DNA of 9,041 bases from Verrucomicrobiales bacterium. GTDB taxonomy: Bacteria; Verrucomicrobiota; Verrucomicrobiia; Verrucomicrobiales; SKLO01. The stretch lies in assembly GCA_007123195.1 (NCBI GenBank), contig SKLO01000283.1, positions 1-9,041 on the forward strand, given 5' to 3'. The position numbers and the translations under genes are program-made. Shown piece after piece: positions 6,853 to 9,041 of this stretch (the stretch's first letter is position 1; each line of letters begins with the position of its first letter). Below the pieces are notes generated by a model, which saw nothing but the letters and a program-made list of their open reading frames with translations, searched no databases and was not told the origin of the DNA.

Positions 6853-8436
6853 TCAGGAGCGCAAGGCCTCGCCGCTGTTGCTGTCGGCGATGGTGTAGTG
6901 CTCGCGATGCATGGTGGGATCGCTGCGGAAGGTGAGCCGGCCGGCATGGCGCCGCTGCAACTCGGCCAGCAGCTGCTCGTCCTCGGTGCGCAGCCGTTCC
7001 ATGACCGGCGGGCTGACGGTGACGATCAGGTCGCGGTTGGCCTCGCCGGCCTGGCTCATGGCGGCGGCGAGGGCGCGCTGCAACTCGACGCTCATGGTCA
7101 GGGTGGACTTGATGATGCCGCGCCCCTGACAGTAAGGACAATTCTCATACATTGAGTCCGACAGGCTTTCCTGCAGGCGCTGGCGGGTCATCTCCATCAG
7201 GCCGAGGGCGGACAGCGGCAGAACCTGGGTCTTGGCCTTGTCGCGCTTGAGCCGGTCCTTCATCATGCGGTAGACCTGTTGCTGGTCCTTGCGCGAGCGC
7301 ATGTCGATGAAGTCGACCACGACCAGTCCGCCGAGGTTTCGCAGGCGCAGCTGGCGGGCGACCTCGGCGGCGGCCTCGAGATTGGTCTCGAGGATGGTCT
7401 TGTCCATGTTCTTGCCGCCCTTGTTGCGCCCGGTGTTGACGTCGATCGAGATCAACGCCTCGGTCTGGTCGATGACGATGTAGCCGCCGCAGGGCAGCCA
7501 CACCTGGCGGAAGAAGGCGTCCTCAATCTGCTTGGTGATGCGGTAGGCGTCGAAGATCGGCCGCGGTCCCTGGTAATGCTTGATGCGCTTCTTCGCGCGT
7601 CGCGAGATCTGCGAGGCCAGGGTGGTCATGCGCTCGACCATGTCGTGGTCGTCGCACACCACCTCGTCGATTTCGTCGGTGAGGAAGTCGCGCACGGTGC
7701 GCTCGACCAGGTCCGGCTCCTCGAAGCACTGTACCGGCGCCTTCTCGGTGTCGCGGATCTCGGCGATCTGGCGCCATTCCTCGAGCAGGAAGTGCAGGTC
7801 GCGGACCAGGAAACGGTGGCGCTGGCCGGCGGCGCAGGTGCGGAAGATGACGCCCATGCCCTCGGGCACGTCCATCTTCATGAGCACCTGGCGCAGCCGG
7901 GCGCGCTCCTGCGGGTCATCGATCTTGCGCGAGATGCCGAACTGGCCGTTGAGCGGCATCAGCACCAGCAACCGGCCGGCGAGCGAGATGTTGGTGGTCA
8001 CCCGCGGCCCCTTGGTGCCGATCGGGCCCTTGGTCACCTGCACCAGCACCTCGGCCCCGACCGGATAAATGTCGGGGATGTCCTTGGAGGTGACCTTCGG
8101 CTTGCGCTGCTTGCCGCCGCTGCGGTCGATCTCCTCCAGCCCGCCGTCCAGCGCCGCCGGGATCGCGTCCCAGAAGTGGAGGAAGGCGTTCTTTTCCATG
8201 CCGATGTCCACGAACATGGCCTTGAGACCCTGCTCGATGTTCTTGACCCGGCCCTTGAAGACCGAGCCGACAATGTTGCGCTCACCAGGGCGTTCGATGC
8301 TGTATTCCTCGAGCACGCCATCCTCCAGCAGCGCCACGCGGTGCTCGAGTTTCTCGCAGTTGATGATCAGGCGCGTGCTGTCCGCCAGATCGCTCGGCTT
8401 TTGAAAAGCCTTCTTGATTCGATCCATCATTCCCAT
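6853..8436 (-). CDS. rng: Ribonuclease G (Rne/Rng family)
   Basis: This is a cytoplasmic endoribonuclease of the RNase E/G family, which cuts AU-rich single-stranded RNA and matures rRNA ends. An S1 domain covers about residues 50-150 (GSVFKGRVKNIEQGLKAMFV, 57-76). The 5'-monophosphate sensor pair is probably R199-T200. The DNase I-like catalytic site has D332 (IDVNTG) and D375 (VVDFIDMR), 43 residues apart as in E. coli RNase E (D303/D346). The Zn-link CPYC (433-436) lies 58 residues after D375, again as in RNase E. With 527 residues and no long disordered C-terminal scaffold, it is RNase G-like rather than a full RNase E. An N-terminal extension of about 20 residues (MGMMDRIKKAF...) precedes the usual start of the fold. 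The annotated ATG has a second Met-Met two codons on, and no Shine-Dalgarno sequence decides between them. The gene follows the PBP2 gene by 111 bases. Confidence 0.96.
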   Translation of the reverse strand: MGMMDRIKKAFQKPSDLADSTRLIINCEKLEHRVALLEDGVLEEYSIERPGERNIVGSVFKGRVKNIEQGLKAMFVDIGMEKNAFLHFWDAIPAALDGGLEEIDRSGGKQRKPKVTSKDIPDIYPVGAEVLVQVTKGPIGTKGPRVTTNISLAGRLLVLMPLNGQFGISRKIDDPQERARLRQVLMKMDVPEGMGVIFRTCAAGQRHRFLVRDLHFLLEEWRQIAEIRDTEKAPVQCFEEPDLVERTVRDFLTDEIDEVVCDDHDMVERMTTLASQISRRAKKRIKHYQGPRPIFDAYRITKQIEDAFFRQVWLPCGGYIVIDQTEALISIDVNTGRNKGGKNMDKTILETNLEAAAEVARQLRLRNLGGLVVVDFIDMRSRKDQQQVYRMMKDRLKRDKAKTQVLPLSALGLMEMTRQRLQESLSDSMYENCPYCQGRGIIKSTLTMSVELQRALAAAMSQAGEANRDLIVTVSPPVMERLRTEDEQLLAELQRRHAGRLTFRSDPTMHREHYTIADSNSGEALRS

Positions 8437-8547
8437 GGTGCAATTTGTGTAAGAGGTTCAGTGCTGGGGCGGCCGGGAGGTGGCCGGTCGCCGGGGTTGA
8501 AGCTGGTCTTGTAATAGAGTGTTAGATTCTGGTTACGCTGTCCCGGC

Positions 8548-9041
8548 TCAATCGGAAACGGGACCGCCCTGGTCCCACAGCCCGGCGCGCGGCACCGGCA
8601 CCGCGCGGGGTATGGTGTCAGGCCCCTCGTCGGCCTCGGGCTCGATCGTCGGCTCGGCCACCGGCACCGCCTGGATCGCCGGCTCGACCGACGGGATGGC
8701 CCCGACGTCCTCGCTTTCCCAGTCGAGTTCGCCGACGTCCGGCAACTGGTCGGAGTCGGCAAACACGACCTGGTCGATGAACTCGAAGTGACCCTCGGCC
8801 GGTGCCAGCGGACGCGGTGTCACCCGCCATCCCTGTTCCATGGCCAGCGCCTGCTCGAGGATGCGGTGGGCGATGGGCGCCGAAACGCCGCCGCCGCTGC
8901 GCGCGCTCTCGGTGAACACCGCCACCGAGTAGCGGGAGTTCTCATACGGCGCGAACATGATGAACCAGGAGTCGGTTTCCCGGCGGCCGCGGCGCGTCAC
9001 CTGGGCGGTGCCGGTCTTGCCTCCGGCCTCGTGGTCCTCCA
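8548..9041 (-). CDS. mrdA: Penicillin-binding protein 2 (class B transpeptidase), C-terminal part
   Basis: The gene is cut by the right edge; only about 163 codons of its 3' end are present. Frame analysis past the apparent GTG at 9000 shows that translation continues to the edge. It reads GGKTGTAQV, the KTG box of the penicillin-binding transpeptidase fold, followed by DSWFIMFAPY and YSVAVFTES, which form the last strands of that fold. KTGTAQV is the form usual in PBP2 (MrdA), whereas Gram-negative FtsI more often has KTGTAHK; that choice is family knowledge and not certain. PBP2 cross-links peptidoglycan during cell elongation, in the periplasm on an N-terminal membrane anchor that lies outside the window. 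After HRILEQAL the protein continues with about 105 residues rich in Pro, Ala, Glu and Asp, a longer tail than the E. coli enzyme has. The stop is TGA at 8550-8548. rng follows on the same strand. Confidence 0.88.
   Translation of the reverse strand, partial: EDHEAGGKTGTAQVTRRGRRETDSWFIMFAPYENSRYSVAVFTESARSGGGVSAPIAHRILEQALAMEQGWRVTPRPLAPAEGHFEFIDQVVFADSDQLPDVGELDWESEDVGAIPSVEPAIQAVPVAEPTIEPEADEGPDTIPRAVPVPRAGLWDQGGPVSD

Noticed and set aside
4918..7155. A 745-codon open frame on the + strand opposite the beta-helix gene and the end of rng
   Set aside because: It runs antisense to two genes with clear family signatures, has no recognisable domain, and is rich in Gly, Ala, Val and Arg as expected for the shadow frame of a GC-rich gene.
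7279..8514. A 411-codon + strand frame opposite rng
   Set aside because: It mirrors the rng coding phase, and the - strand carries the conserved RNase G catalytic and zinc motifs.
8437..8547. A promoter for rng in the AT-richer part of the gap (around 8510-8535)
   Set aside because: TATTAC on the - strand resembles a -10 box, but no acceptable -35 box lies at the right distance, so I do not call it.
8548..9000. A separate 150-codon gene starting at GTG 9000
   Set aside because: The same frame is open to the window edge and encodes the KTGTA box just upstream, so this is the 3' end of a larger gene; the GTG is an internal valine codon.

Overview
The window reads as a GC-rich bacterial chromosome segment with six protein genes, one of them cut by the right edge. 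No RNA gene, insertion sequence, phage gene or CRISPR array was seen. The combination suggests a Gram-negative lineage with an exosortase (PEP-CTERM) system. A member of the Verrucomicrobiota (Opitutae-like) or another PVC-group bacterium is my best guess, based on the PBP2-RNase G pairing, a LamG-type PEP-CTERM protein, a secreted beta-helix protein and a planctomycete/verrucomicrobial-style ferritin-like protein. This placement is inference, because no 16S gene or marker phylogeny is available.

Layout. On the + strand at the left lies one gene (96-1589) for a 497-residue protein. It is not a named family to me, but its second half carries a complete ferritin-like di-iron ligand pattern. All other genes are on the - strand. 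Reading right to left in transcription order they are: the C-terminal end of a class B penicillin-binding protein, probably PBP2 (9041-8548); a ribonuclease G (8436-6853); a secreted right-handed beta-helix protein of the pectate-lyase-superfamily type (6825-4846); a PEP-CTERM-anchored protein built from two LamG-like halves (4751-3138); and the tRNA 2-thiouridylase MnmA (2934-1756). MnmA converges on the + strand gene.

How they fit together. PBP2 and RNase G are a housekeeping pair linked to cell shape and RNA processing. MnmA is a core tRNA modification enzyme. Between them sit two exported proteins that look like accessory envelope or polysaccharide-interacting functions. The beta-helix gene begins 27 bases after rng ends, so co-transcription from rng is plausible, and the LamG gene follows after 94 bases.

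The non-coding DNA holds two tandem arrays. One is a 7-bp x 4 array enclosed by a 6-bp inverted repeat, between the convergent genes. The other is an exact 11-bp x 6 G-rich array between the LamG gene and mnmA. The second lies inside a 66-codon reading frame whose ATG overlaps the LamG stop (TGATG) and whose stop is 3 bases before the mnmA ATG. Whether that small frame is translated is open. I see no clearly new multi-gene system; the ferritin-like protein and the repeat-bearing junction are the best candidates for follow-up.
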